A stretch of 64,000 nucleotides of DNA from Termitomyces sp. T153 (GCA_018296165.2 JACKQL020000041.1:248001-312000); one strand, 5' to 3'. Counted from the stretch's first letter, positions 44,080 through 56,524 are shown. The notes: a model not told the origin generated them from the letters alone. Numbers and translations: made by a program.

Positions 44080-45935
44080 CTTACCAGCATTGAGTTGACA
44101 TAAACTGAATTTGATTAGAACCTAGGGATGAGAAAGCGGGAAAGTGGTGTCCATAATACATGGTACCTTTTCCACTAATGATTTCAAAAACTAGATATAC
44201 TGCCTATCAGCATCAAAGCAATAGAAATTTATATGATACACACCACCATAAAGTTCACTGGTAGGAGGAAAAGTGTAGTACTGTAGTAGATGAGTAGTTT
44301 CAGACCATTGATAGCAAAGCATGCATTCTGTGATTACTTACCGTCACAAGCTGACAGATTGCAAGGATGCCTGTCAGCATTCCAGTGCTCATACTATAAA
44401 CTCGATCGGTATCTCACGGGAGATTGATCAGAAACGCTTACCTGAAGATGATCAAACGGTTGATCACATTTTCGGACCTAAGGATACGTTTTAAGGAGGG
44501 TTTCTCCACCCAACTTAGAGGATAGAACCCACGTTCTGAATCCAGTGCGCATCTTGTTCAGGAAGTAGACAAGGGATATGCTTATGGTCAAATCACAGGT
44601 GATGACCATTGTTGACTCGACTGAGTACGAGATCTTCCACCAGTGTCAGCGAGGAACCTGGTATGCATCTTGAGATGGAAATATCCTTACACGTGGTACC
44701 ACTGCTCTCATAAACTCTACTGGAGGTCCCATGAATCTGTCTGAATGGTTAGACATTGTCAATTAAACAAAATTGTCTGACACAGACTCTATAGCAACAA
44801 CAGCTAGGGTGTTGCACCACATATTTAAATTGGAAAAGTTAAAACAAGTTAAAAGTCGCCCTCACTCAGTCCGGTGCCTGTTTAATAATTAGCAAGAGCA
44901 TATGAAGAGCCAATGTCTATTCACCCAATTGGACAAGAGAAGTAGCCAGCTACAACAGGGTGATCAGTGTTTGCAACATATATCAATATAAAATGGAATG
45001 TTGTATACTATGAATGTAACAAGAGGTTTTTGCCATCGGTGTCCATTACTGACTGTAGATAACTAAATAGTGAGACTACATATACATTATAGTATCAACA
45101 ACTCACGGTGATATACTCTCCATGCATAGAAACTGACAAGATTGTACAATGTTCAAATCAGGTAATTGACTCGGGAGATGATGGTATAAGCACACCTCTG
45201 AACCGCTGTTACGATGATGGTCTAGAAAGGCATCGATATTCAGAGCTAATGGATGCTAGAATGTGAATGGCACACAGTGATTAATTCAAAAAACTGTCAT
45301 CGATATCGAACGGTCAGTATCTATAATTGAATCATTCTAATGACATACTCCAGTACCCCTGAAAGAAAAAGGTCAGTGTTTGGATGGAAAATCAATTAAC
45401 ATTAAACTTACAAAGTAATGTTTAAGGCTTCGAATGTCTTCTCAGGCATCTTGTATACAATGAAGTCAACGTGCACTGTCTGTGCTACGCTCGCCAGATG
45501 TACACTCTCCATGATGCTTATATATATGACTCAACATTCAGATGTGCAAACAGATGAGATATGGCCTGTGGACCTCACAAAAGTATTGCAACCTGTCGGT
45601 ACGAAATGATTAAATCAAGAAGGATTCAGAGGGCAGCAACACACTAATGCCTTCAAAAACCTATGATCACCAGGATACACGCGGAAGTAGTACATTGTTT
45701 GTGAGCATGTAATTCCCCAAAGCCTAAGTAGAAATTAGGTGTAACATAAATATAAAAGAGAATGTCCGTACGCAAAACTGATCATCGCGCCTAGATAACG
45801 GAAAAAAATAAGGTTTGGTTGTTTATTTGAAAGGTACGGCGGCGTGCCTGCAAGGGGTGGCCCCTCAAAAGTTGCTAGGTTGTCCATGTCCATGAGTGTT
45901 CGAAGTGGAACTAGATCTGTTTCAACTGCTCGCAC
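44080..45935 (-). pseudogene. DUF6534-like membrane protein gene, probably decayed
   Basis: Read on the minus strand: LGAMISFA, a possible intron, LWGITCSQTMYYFRVYPGDH RFLKALV-type text (45,720-45,640), much less clear middle, then LTISISLVYFLNKMRTGF (near 44,590), NVINRLIIF (44,460), STGMLTGILAICQLV (44,390-44,345) and short exons ending about 44,080. Donor/acceptor pairs (GTAAGC at 44,440, GTAAGTAAT at 44,338) frame some pieces. The order of hydrophobic segments and the YFLNKxRTGF and INRLIIF motifs fit the basidiomycete DUF6534 family of multi-span membrane proteins of unknown function. I could not join the exons into one open frame, so I score it as a pseudogene; a complex intact gene is not excluded. 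Confidence 0.5.
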
Positions 45936-46239
45936 ACCTACGTCTTTTTAATCTGCCGATGATCCAAGTATATCTCATTCTCACAATGGGCAGGCAGGAT
46001 CATAAGCATGAGCTTGATGCGCGTTGCGGAGGCGTATACATAGTTCCAAGGGGTGATGCAGATACCTGATATGACGTTTCACTTATACACTTCCTAACAT
46101 TGTCCATTAAGGGGGCTATGTAGGTTGGCTCTGATAATCCGCCAAATGCTCGGCAATAGTAAATTGACCTTTGTTGTGGCTCAATATCAATTTGGGTGCA
46201 CCCATCTCCATCTCTGGCTGCTCTATTCATCCGCGGTCC

Positions 46240-48060
46240 GAGAGAACCTCTACCAGATGTATAGTCCGCTCATTGTCACAGTTGTAGTATAGCCCCGACA
46301 AAACAGTAGCGTTGCTAGTAGGTGGATTTGCGCCATGGTCCGAGAGGTTTGCTACCACATCAGGGTGACTACCAAACTCAATTGCAATAACGAACGCTGT
46401 ACACATCTTCTCAGAGGAGAATGGACGACTTGCTTGAATGGATATCAGATTCGGCCCTCGTTCAATAAGAGCAGTAACCCCATTCAGAATTGCTGTAGAG
46501 GGCTATGTGACGCAAGGTCCAGCCGTTAGCATCACGATGGTTGACCTCCATTCCTCGATCCATAAAATCACGAATGTCCTCTCCGCCCCCTTCCTTTGCA
46601 CAAAAAAAACAAGATCTAGCTGACGCGTCTGGATTGAAACATGTTGGGATGACCCCAATCTAGGAGACACCGGGATAAAGCACGATACCTCCTGCTGACT
46701 GCGATTTCATAGGCATTCAGCAGCGCTTTTTATATCTGTTGCAGCCAATCCCGTCTCAAGTAGGCGATAAGTCCATTTAACAAGGATTTAGAAGGGAAAA
46801 ACTTGATGAGCTTCCCAATCAGCTTGCCGTATATACTCTAGTCAAGCTCATCCTCTGTCGTAGATACTGATGACATGTCGGATAATTGGGATAGATAATA
46901 TACAACCGTGGAGATCAAAACGGAACTCAATATGAAGATTCTTGAAGGCCATTCATCAAACAAACCACAAGCACCCTCGACAACATATTTGACGGAGTGA
47001 TCAGATGAGTGACTCTGAAACCAATTTTCAGAGTCACAAGTAAGGCAGCCAGTAACACCTATCCATCTATCACCGTCGACAAACACTTCACTGTGGTTTG
47101 ACCATTTTCAAAGACATTCGTGACATCTTTGGCCGAACCATGAACCTTTGTATGCCAGTCAATTTATACCATAAGTGAAGGAAAGTGTATCTTGCTGTGC
47201 AGAGGACGAACACCAAATATTGAGCCACGGAACACATAAAGATGATACGATAAGGGCAAGCAATGTCGAAAGTTGGAAGCACGGAGGTTTCAAAGTAGAA
47301 GAGAAAGGTGAGAGTGGTGATAATGGAAACAACCCTGCAAATTGGGCGAGACAGCTACGAGACACAGAGAGCTAGTCCGAAGAGGAAGATGGCGACCGAA
47401 CTGTATGATACCAAAGGAAGACTCTCAACGATGTCACTGAGTCTCCACTTCCCAAGTTCACGAAAGCGAAAGTAGCAGATTAGAGCACGAGTTCTTGTAC
47501 CACTAGGGACAATCGCAGTATATGCTGTTCACTATGCTGGATAACCTTGGGACTTGGGATAAAAAGGAGATTGGTACGAACCGGGATCCATGGTTTAGCC
47601 AAAACAGTCAGAAGAGCAGTGCATAAAGATAGCGCGACACTAGTAAAAAATAGACCATTGACCCATACGTCGATCGAGGTGTAGGTTCGGTTTCCAGGAC
47701 CTGGCGATGCCTGAGGGACTCTGCTTATCAACGTACTATTTCCAGTAGCCCTCAATAATTGAGTGGTTTCAATCAGGAGGGAGACCATAATTTGTGTGTT
47801 ATCTGCCACTTGAGATGATTGAGCAACAAGAGTAGTGACCACCGCCGAGAAAAGGGAAGCCTGTCAAGACTGCGGTTCAGGCAAAAGAGGTCATGCGTGG
47901 TCCTGGAAAGGCCCACAAAGTTCAGGAAACCATCGATGATGTTGCGGAAGCCTTGAATCATGTCCGTGTCGTTTTCCGCTTCATCGAGGTAGACATTCTA
48001 GACACGCGCATTCTCTTTTGCTTGGTCTCCTGGATTGTCAGGGCTGTATATATTCGTGTA
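46240..48060 (-). pseudogene. DUF6535 protein with C-terminal ankyrin-like repeat
   Basis: The minus strand gives NVYLDEAENDTDMIQGF (about 48,000-47,945), an intron, then SLFSAVVTTLVAQSSQ, SLLIETTQLLRATGN and YTSIDVWVNGLFFTSVALSL (transmembrane). After a second intron (donor GTACCA, about 47,580) it gives YTAIVPSGTRTRALI, GKWRLSDIVESLPL and VSIITTLTFLFYF. This is the DUF6535 layout, a basidiomycete membrane family of unknown role. Two TAG stops interrupt it where Trp (47998-48000) and Gln (47355-47357) are expected. Near 46,600-46,500 the strand reads DRGMEVNHRDANGW, an ankyrin-type repeat. It is a lightly damaged pseudogene in CpG-retaining DNA. Confidence 0.72.
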
Positions 48061-48631
48061 GTCATAGTTACGACCAGCTGGGGACTCGCATAAATACCAG
48101 CAGTCACGAGAAGAATTGTAGCAAGACCAAAGGTAACAGCGGTGAAGGGTGCAGGATCCGATGTATGGAGGAAGTCTGGCATCTTATGGGAAAGGGAAGG
48201 ATCAGAAGTACGGGGATCCTATTTCAATGGAGTGAACCAAAGCTTCACAGCAGTAGTAAAATAGATGGCGTAGAAGTCTCAAAGTTTCCTTATATCTGCA
48301 GAGAGCGATAATGTGTCAAGGGGTTTTTAAGGAAATAAGCATCGGATTGCTCCGAGAATTCAAATTGAGCTTCTGATTCTCTCATACACTTTTGACCGCG
48401 ATATCGTAGAAGGATGTCCGACGAGCTTTAGTTTGGAGGGTGCATACACGGGCTGACCGTTCCTTCAGCCCCACCCGCTGAGCCAGAATATCTCCCTCTG
48501 GCTTTTTTCATCTAGCCTGCGTTATTTAGAGAAAGATGAATTAAGGATGAAAAATGTGTAGGTATCGATACCAATTTATGACATACCTGTCATACACTAA
48601 CTTCCTTACTACACATCTGTCATCCCGAAGC

Positions 48632-48878
48632 CTAGTTCGCACCCGTTTCCGTGGTCGTACTGCTGCCTCTAACAGTGACCTCCTCAGTCAGCCGTGGCGG
48701 CAACTTGCGCTGTGGTTCATCTAACACAAGACGCTTGTACAGCACGTCTAGTCTACGGGTGAGTAGATGCGAAAGCGTACGAGATTTAGAACGTGCATCC
48801 TGTGGCGACCATGATTGGAAGTGAGATTAAGAGTGTGCGTACGCGACGCGCTTCAACTGGGAGTGGCGGTTTGGCCAT
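48632..48878 (-). CDS. Small two-exon membrane-type protein, 68 residues
   Basis: Exon 1 is 48793-48878 and exon 2 is 48632-48752; the 40 nt intron has a weak donor (GTTCTA) and acceptor CCGTAG. The joined frame starts MAKPPLPVEARRVRTLLISL, has one hydrophobic segment (LLISLPIMVAT) and continues VLYKRLVLDEPQRKLPPR before a Thr/Ser-rich end. A basic-hydrophobic-basic layout suggests a single-pass membrane, possibly mitochondrial, protein. It resembles small conserved fungal proteins of about this size (recalled, no name assigned). CpG is retained and the frame is clean, so it may be functional. An upstream in-frame ATG at 48981-48983 would give a longer product without changing the core. Confidence 0.6.
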
Positions 48879-50651
48879 GAAAATTTGGGAAAACGCGTGA
48901 CGCGGTTCGCAATCAATTTTGCTTCCGACCTGCAAAGTCTCCATCTTCGACATCCTCTCTCGTTCAGAATGATGTCTTGTCATGCTTCACTGTGAATCGG
49001 GCTTGCCATTACATGTTCCGTCCCAGCTTTTTCTTTTGAGCATTTTGAAGTTTGATCTGCGTAGACTGTCATACTATCTATTATGACAGCGATGGGCAGA
49101 CACTCCCTCGACACCTTGGCCGATCTAAATGAAAGTTCTTGTCTTCATAAGGGAGACAGAGTATCGAGAAGCAGCTTACGAAGTCCCATTCCATGATGTG
49201 AGTTCCCATATTTTTCTCATCCGTTGCCATAGACCTAGCTGTTGACTTTCTTCGTAGCATCTCCATCATGCGATCTCTGGAAATGTTCTCATACACCAGC
49301 GGAACAGCGTGCCATGCTCAAGATGAAGCCGTGGGTAATGTTACGAAGATATCTTCCCGCCCGACCATCATGTATTGCTACCTGAATTCTCTATGGTACG
49401 TTCTCAATCCAAACTCATATCCATTAGTGCTGACCCCTTGCCAGCCCAGGTTTCTTGATTCAACAAGTACTTCATGAGGTCAATCTGCCGGGCTTCAGAT
49501 GCAACTCGGGCTCGAGCAGCACCCTTGCACGGAGCGGGAGGACCTTGGTGACATGCCGAGGCGGTTAAAAGAGATAATGAGAATCGAGACAACCGTGGTC
49601 GTGAATTTTGTTCAATTGGGCATCGAAGTTGGCGTCCTCCCTTCTTGCACTCAGGTACATAACGGTGTCAAGTATTCCATGGTCCGTTGTCCAGAAGTCA
49701 ATGTTCTCCAGGCCTTCCGGTACGCACATTCCGCCCAATTCTTCTGGCATACGTCATCTTATTCTGGATCTTTTTTCGTTGGAATCAGTTCACGATTGCA
49801 TGGCGTTACCAACCCCCATTGTCGCACGATATCTGCTTCGAATCGACTACCGGACACGATCGACTACTGAACACTGATCAGTCTTTCATGGAGAATTTCT
49901 ACTAGCCCATGGCCATCTCATTCTCTTAACCTAGCCTTGCCGTAGGTACTCCGTTTGCTGCCTTTGCTACTTTTTTCTTTTGCTGAATCTCCTTTGACAA
50001 AACTATAAATCATAACGACATCCCTCTCGTATGGCGTGTGGTGGAGATAGTATTAGCACAATATCTCTACTTTGTCCGCACTACTACAACGTCAATGAGA
50101 ACCAATATTATCGCCATGGCTGCTATGATGCTAGGTTGATTTCCGAGAGCCTGTCAACGATAGAACGCCATATTCTATTAGTAACTAGCTATTTGAGAGA
50201 TCGACTTACATACTACTGGCACAACCCTATCTGTATGCACTCGTATGCACTGACCAAGATCCTCCACTCACTGTCACCAAGCCACGCCTCCCACGCTGCA
50301 TAATTGCGGCCTGGGCATCTTCATTCTCAATTGGTCTCCTTACACAGAGTTCGTCTTTTGTGCGAATGAGAGCCTATCTTGTTGGCCGGAAGCTAGTAAT
50401 TCTGGAATATTCTTGGTCTTTCCGGATACAGAATGAATTTTTTCTTGCCTACTGTTCGTTCGGTCCTTTGTTTTTCGTTGCATTCTTACATACTACATAT
50501 CGCTCCCAACTGAACAGCTTAAGCGCTCAATGTAGCTGTTGGCCCATACGTGAGAATGCATGGCCTGAGAATGCATCGACTCGCCATTTGATGGGAATAA
50601 TTCAACATTCCTTCCCGCTTTCAACAAGCCTTCATAGCACTGACCGAGACT
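48879..50651. other. Unassigned CpG-retaining stretch
   Basis: Several short frames (for example 49499-49870 and 50031-50303 on the plus strand) carry no recognised motif. A GTGAGT...CTTCGTAG pair at about 49,199-49,258 looks like an intron, so a spliced gene may lie at about 49,080-49,900, but no protein could be identified. Confidence 0.35.
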
Positions 50652-53600
50652 ACAATGGAAAATACCAATAGAAATGAGGCTCAACGTGGATTGAGGCTTC
50701 TAGCCTTGGGTGTGTTTGTCCCTCTGTAAAGCCATGGTTTCTGACATTAGTATCGAGATGATGGTGGTATCCGTGGAATGTCTGAGCTCATTATCCTTGA
50801 GAAAATCATGTACCGACTTAAGCAATTGGAGAAGGCTATATGTATGCCCAAGTTCCGTGACTATTTTGATATAATTGGTGTGTTGGAACAGGCGGGTATG
50901 TGCCTCGCTGTCAAGCATCGACTCAGGCATTCACATATAACAGTGTTATTGCATCGATGCATTGATGCTTGAACGACTTCGTATGCCCATCGCCTCGGCT
51001 TTAGAGAAGTACATTGACTTCAGTAAGAAAGTCTACTCCGACATCAAGATATTCAGTATGGAGCCAGGGAGGTTCAAGACCTCCACCTTTGTCTCTGCAA
51101 TGGAAGATATCGATATTTTGCAGTCTGCTAATTTTCCAGAAGATGTCTTGTTACAAGAGGAGAATCCTGTATGCAAGAGGTATTTGGGAATTTTTTTGTT
51201 GCTATGTCCATCCTGATATATAACTCCTTAAAGTTTTGTAACAGCTCTTCCCTCTGCTCATATGACCCCTCGCATTTTCAGGTCATATGAGGTAAGGGCC
51301 AACCAAGGATATAATTGTACTGTGGTGCAAGCTGCCCATGCAACAACTGCAACTCCTCAGTTTTTTGAGCCTGTGTCCATTGGCTCTGAGGGGTTGAATG
51401 AGAAATTCATTGGTGCCCACCTTGAATATAACAATCCCATCAACTTTGTCCTTGAAGAGGCAGATTTGGTGTTTGGTGCCTCTCAACAAGTTGCCTGCAT
51501 TGTAAGCATAGGGGCAGGACATTCTGGTCACATCTCATGGAAACTCACTAAGTTAGAGTTATTTTCTGAAAATTTTACAAATATTCTATTGGATATATCT
51601 GCCAGCTCAGAAGCTTCTGTTCAAAGCTTTGTCAAGCAATATAAAAACTTGCCTGGTATTTTCTATAGGTTGAATATAGAACAGGGGCCTTGAAAGATGG
51701 CTTTGGATGACTGGAACAAATTAGAGGAGATCAAGACATATTCTCTAAATTACCTGCACAAGGCAGAAATTACACAGAAAGTAGATTTTATTGTGGATGC
51801 TTTGCACAATAGTCCTCAGAAGATAACTCTTAGTGTGCTAAGTATGTATCTTCTTTGTTTGAAATTACAGTGTTACTTACATTGACTAGCTGGGCCTATA
51901 CTACCAAGCACTACTAAGCAAGTGATATCTCTGCAAAGGCTCCTTCCTATTGTTCCTGCCCTAACTTCTTTGTTTACAGGCAGAGAAGACATATTATCTT
52001 GGCTTGAAGAACATTTTATATATGGTTCCTTTTCATTGAAATTCAACCTGCAGCAACAGTTTGTTCTCTATGAATTAGGTGGAGCAGGCAAGACACAAAT
52101 TGTTTTACAATTTTGCCACAAGTTCAAAAGCAGGCATAACAATTGCAATAATTAACAAAGAATCAATTGAACAATTTCTAGTGCAGGTTGCCCACAATGC
52201 TCATCTTGCAGAAGGTACTTCTGTTGCTGCTTTAGTGTGGGTCTGTCATCAAACAGAATGGCTGATGATATTTGACAATGCTGATAGCCCTGACTTAGAT
52301 TTGTGGAAATTCTTTCCTGTTTGCAGTCATGGCAATATTTTCATAACAAGCCAGAATAAGGCATGCATAAAATATGCACCTGAAAATTTCTATAGAGTTG
52401 GGGAAATGTCAAATGAGGAATCATTCTCTGTTCTATTAAAAGCCAGCCACAGATTCCATTTATCAGAAGCTGAACATGCTGCTGCAAGAGAACTTGTTCA
52501 AGAACTGGGTCATCTAGCTTTGGCCATTGTCCAAGCAGGTGGCTATTTAAATCATCATCAACATGTGAAATTCTGTCAGTACTTGGAGAGTTACAAACAA
52601 GACAAGCCAAGATATCTCAGGAAGATTAGGGCATATAATATGGATAGTTATACACTCTCTGTATTTTCCTCATGGAATCTTAGTTATCAGAAACTGGATA
52701 GGAAAGCAAAGCAAGTCCTGATTTTGTGTAGCATATTACACTATTCCAAAATGCCTATAGGGATTCTAAAGAGAGCCTGGAACACTCTAGCTCAATCCCA
52801 TGAATTAGATGTTTGGGAAGTAAAAGAGGCTTTGAAGTTGTTTATAGATGATAATGGGAAGTGGAATGACAATAGTTTGGAAGAAGCACTTGGGAATCTT
52901 CAATTCTATTCTTTAGTGGAAATAACTGGAGAAGGTGTTGCATTTCTAAACATCCACCCTCTTGTTCATGTATGGTCATATAAGTTATTATCAACAGAAA
53001 AACAAAAAAATGCACAAATGTGTGCACAACAGCTATTCTACCCTATTCAGAAAGAAGAAATGACTTGTCATGATGCAGTACAATGGGCACCCCATTTACA
53101 AGAACTGCTGAAGCTGCTGACTGAAGATGATATTGGTGTTAAAGAAGCCTATGCTATGAGCCAAATTTTTCAAGAAGCATACATGTGGAATGAAGCTGAG
53201 CCATTTCAAAGGCAAATTCTCAAGGTTCATGCAAGAAAATCTAAAGATAACCACTTTAACACTGTTGGTGCCATGTCAAATCTTGCTTTTATATTAATGA
53301 GAGCTGGAAAGGTGCAAGAAGCAGAGGACATTGGACAGCAAGTCTTGAATGCTCAGAGAGAAATATTTGGTAGCAGTCATCCTGACACCATCATTGCCAT
53401 GGAAAACCTTACTACAATATTAAGGAAAGCTAGAAAGGTGCAAGAAGCAGAGGACTTTGGGAAACAAGTCTTGAAAGCTCAGACAAAATTGTTTGGCAGT
53501 GATCACCCTGAGACCATCATTGCTACTGAAAACCTTGCTATAACATTGAGAGAAGCTGGAAAGCTGCAAGAAGCAGAGAACTTTCAGCAACAAGTCTTGA

Positions 53601-53960
53601 ATGCTTGGACTGAATCATTTGGTAGCAGTCATCCTCACACTATCAGAGCTATGGGAAACCTTGCTAGAATATCGAGGGACACTGGAATGTTGCAAGAAGC
53701 AGAGAACTTTCAGCAGCAAGTGTTGAATGCTCAGATAGAAGCATTTGAAAGCAGCCATCCTGATATCATCAGAGCTATGGAGAACCTTGCTATAACATTG
53801 AGACAAGCACAAAAGCTGGAAGAAGCAGAGAAATTTGGGCAGCAAGTATTGAAGGTTTGAACCAAAGGATCTGGTAGAAGTCATCCTTACACCATTAAAG
53901 CCATGAAAAGCCTTGCCCAGTTTAGGAAAAGTTGAAAAGCTGCAAGAAGCAGGGGACTTC
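50652..53960 (+). pseudogene. Patatin / NB-ARC / TPR NLR-like protein
   Basis: Starts MENTNRNEAQRGLRLLAL at 50652. An intron follows, then DDGGIRGMSELIIL (patatin oxyanion box, DGGG expected) and FDIIG, where the GxSxG serine region is frameshifted. ATTATPQFFEPVSIG and NPINFVLEEADLVFG (51,340-51,480) complete the patatin part, with a stop at 51,692. The NB-ARC has P-loop LGGAGKTQIVLQF (52,075), Walker B LMIFDNAD (52,265) and a GLPL-like ELGHLALAI (52,505). A 593-codon open frame (52079-53860) holds most of NB-ARC and five 42-residue TPR units (53,260-53,860). Such fungal NLRs act in non-self recognition and cell death. Stops and frameshifts inactivate it. Confidence 0.88.
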
Positions 53961-54139
53961 CACCAAGTATCCAACCTCCAACTGGAATCATTCAAAGACA
54001 GCAAACTAGTGCTTAATGTATCTTCTTCCTCATAGTGTGTTCTCATTCTCTGTATACCTGAAGGACCCCCAAAAGGATTATTGAATGATTTTGATTCAGA
54101 GACTATATATAGTTGGCATAGAGTACACCATTACATTAC

Positions 54140-54585
54140 CCCCATCTCTTATTTCTGTATTGGACTTGCTTACAGCATAAACAGAATTCATTCATTCTTG
54201 GTTCAGAGAAGAGCAGCTTCAGTGGTCCTTGTCAATGAAGTACCCATTGTACTGCATCATGTTGATTTCTTTCTCCTTTGTTAAGAGAGTCAAATAGCTG
54301 TTGTGCACCATTTTATATGTTTTTGTTGACAATAACCTATGTGATCATATGTGGACAAGAGGGTGACTGTTTAGTGGTGCAATACCTTTTCCAGTTTTCT
54401 TGACTGGATAATAAGATTGAAGACTGTCAAGTGTTTCCTCCAACTATCATTATCTAGATTTATATTTTCATCTATAAATAATTTCAAAGCCTCTTCTATT
54501 TCTAGACCATTGATTTTGAATTATTGAGCTAGAGCATTCCAAGCTCTCTTTAGGATTTCTATTCTCTGAGCATTACATCAGGAAA
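54140..54585 (-). pseudogene. Inverted fragment of a second NLR copy
   Basis: The reverse complement aligns by eye with the NLR gene from about 52,740 to 53,190. Shared text includes AATCCTAAAGAGAGC, GAGGCTTTGAA, CACCCTCTTGT and GATGCAGTACAATGGG. It encodes ILKRAWNALAQ and EEALKLFIDEN, then loses frame. It lies tail-to-tail with the NLR gene. Confidence 0.8.
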
Positions 54586-54599
54586 AATAGCATGGTTAC

Positions 54600-55777
54600 A
54601 TAGATTCATAGATAGTCTATAGACATTATACCTTGGTGATCAAGTTCCTTTCATGTAAATGTCTGTAGACATGACTATGAAACTCTATAGATTTCCCATA
54701 CTACTCTGTAGACATCTCTGCAATTACATAGCTCTTTGTACAATGCATCTACAGTGTTATGAAATCTGAAATATAAGGATTCATAGATCACAGACAATTG
54801 TAAGTACTTTGATCCTCAGTCTGTGGTATAAGTGACATTATTCTATACCTATAAATCACAGACAGTTGTGAGTAATTCAATCCATGATACAGTCAGTCAT
54901 TTGTTCTTTATATAGAAGTGTATTTGACTCACCCTCAGTCCATGGTATAAGTGACTGAGGGTGTCTGTATGTGAGTGTGCAATGTATATTTATCTACAGT
55001 CCATTGTGTGTGACATGACAATGATTGAATGAAAACAATGAGACAAAGTAATGTAATTTGGTGGTGGCCAGTGACACTGATGGTGTCTTACATGCAGAAT
55101 TGCAACACCCCTCACCATGAGTGTGCTTGTCCTTGTTGTCACAACTCACTCACAGACCTCCAGACCTCTCCCCAAGCTGCCCTGCTCCCCTGGAGTCCCC
55201 ACCAACAGCTCCTTGACTCACCCTGACCTTTGTTCACCCATGGCACCTGCCCCAACTAGCTCTGATGCTCCCCCAGTGATGTACTCCTATGCTGCCTAGC
55301 TGCCATGCAGGAATCCAAAAAGAAGGCCTAAACACTGGCAACTAGATAGGGTAGCTGGCAATAGAAAGTAATAGAAAAAAGCAAGAGCTAATAAGTGATA
55401 AGGGTAGTGAAGGAGTCAAGTGAGAAATGTCACTATCACTAGCCTAAATTGCTAGACAGTAATGAAAGGTCACTGGGTAATAGAAAGAGAAGGGGCAAAG
55501 ATAAAAGAGTTGCTAGAAAAGGGGAAACTAAGCAATAGAAATGGTGTGGGGAAATGGGGATGGGTGAAGACAATGTAAACTGGGGGACAAATGCAAACTA
55601 GTCACTAGCTGTAGTTGCTAGCATTGCTAAGTTGTAATAACACTAAGGGCACCTGCAGTCAGCACCCACACTAGATCAAGTACAAGGTCATCAAGACTTG
55701 TCACTAAGTTGTTGGCAATGACAAAAGAGAGCAATGAGAAATCTGAAGCTGGTAAGCTGAGAGCTAGTGAGGAGAAC
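54600..55777. other. Unassigned CpG-poor stretch before element G
   Basis: Repeats of TCACAGACA-TTGT and GGTATAAGTGAC occur at 54,790-54,960. A short Pro/Ser/Thr-rich frame (55117-55299) is open but unidentified. Confidence 0.4.
54930..54962. repeat. Perfect 11 bp inverted repeat
   Basis: CACCCTCAGTC (54930-54940) and GACTGAGGGTG (54952-54962) flank an 11 base loop. Related text (CAGTCTGTGGTATAAGTGAC) occurs at about 54,818, so this is a locally repeated motif. Confidence 0.8.
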
Positions 55778-55783
55778 AATACT
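55778..55783. repeat. Target-site duplication AATACT, left of G
   Basis: AATACT directly before the LTR; repeated at 61918-61923. Six bases rather than the five seen for solo LTR D of the same family. Confidence 0.85.
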
Positions 55784-56321
55784 TGTCAGGGTCCGCTGAC
55801 CTCGGGGGCGCAGCTGCACTGGGCGAGTCCTTACTAGGCGGGCGTGATTCCCCTGCATTGGTGACCGGACACTCAAAGACATTCCGGGTCCTGGTGGTTT
55901 GCACGGGTAATTGGGGAGATGTGATCCAGACAGATCCGGGAGGGTCCGGAGAAGTCGGATTGTGGGGAAATGAGACGGTCTTGGCGGGGTTCAGGCAGAA
56001 GGCCGTACGGGAGATTTGCGGAAGCAAGGGAGTAGGTGGCTGTGTGATCAATGGGGGCGGAGCCGGGGTTTGATGGGAGATCATTTGGAGTTGATGGAGT
56101 CCGGGACCGAGCGAGGAGTGAGGTTCGGACCTGGTAAGGGGTGTCGGGGTTCGTAATTATAATCGCGGAGTTCGTGAGGTCGTTAGGGTTGATGAAGAAT
56201 TGGGCACAAGGGTCAGACGACGTCACCGAGACGGCGTTGAACGAGACATTATGGAACAAGAGTAGATTCGAGTGGAGGTACGAAACGATAACGAGAACGA
56301 TAACGAAAAGGGGACGAGACA

Positions 56322-56416
56322 AGACCGGGAGACTGAGATAAGACCGGGAGACTGAGATAAGATCGGGAGACTGAGATAAGACTGGGAAACTGAGATAAGA
56401 CCGGGAAACTGAGAGT
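56322..56416. repeat. 19 bp minisatellite, five units
   Basis: Units AGACCGGGAGACTGAGATA with small changes; the right LTR has four (61291-61366), the older solo LTR D only one. Confidence 0.93.
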
Positions 56417-56524
56417 AAGGAGAAAGAGATACGAAAACGAACACGAAACACAAAGAGGAAACAATCAGACCATAGGTAACGTTAAGCAATATCAAGACCG
56501 GAGTACGAAGAGCTACTCGATGAC

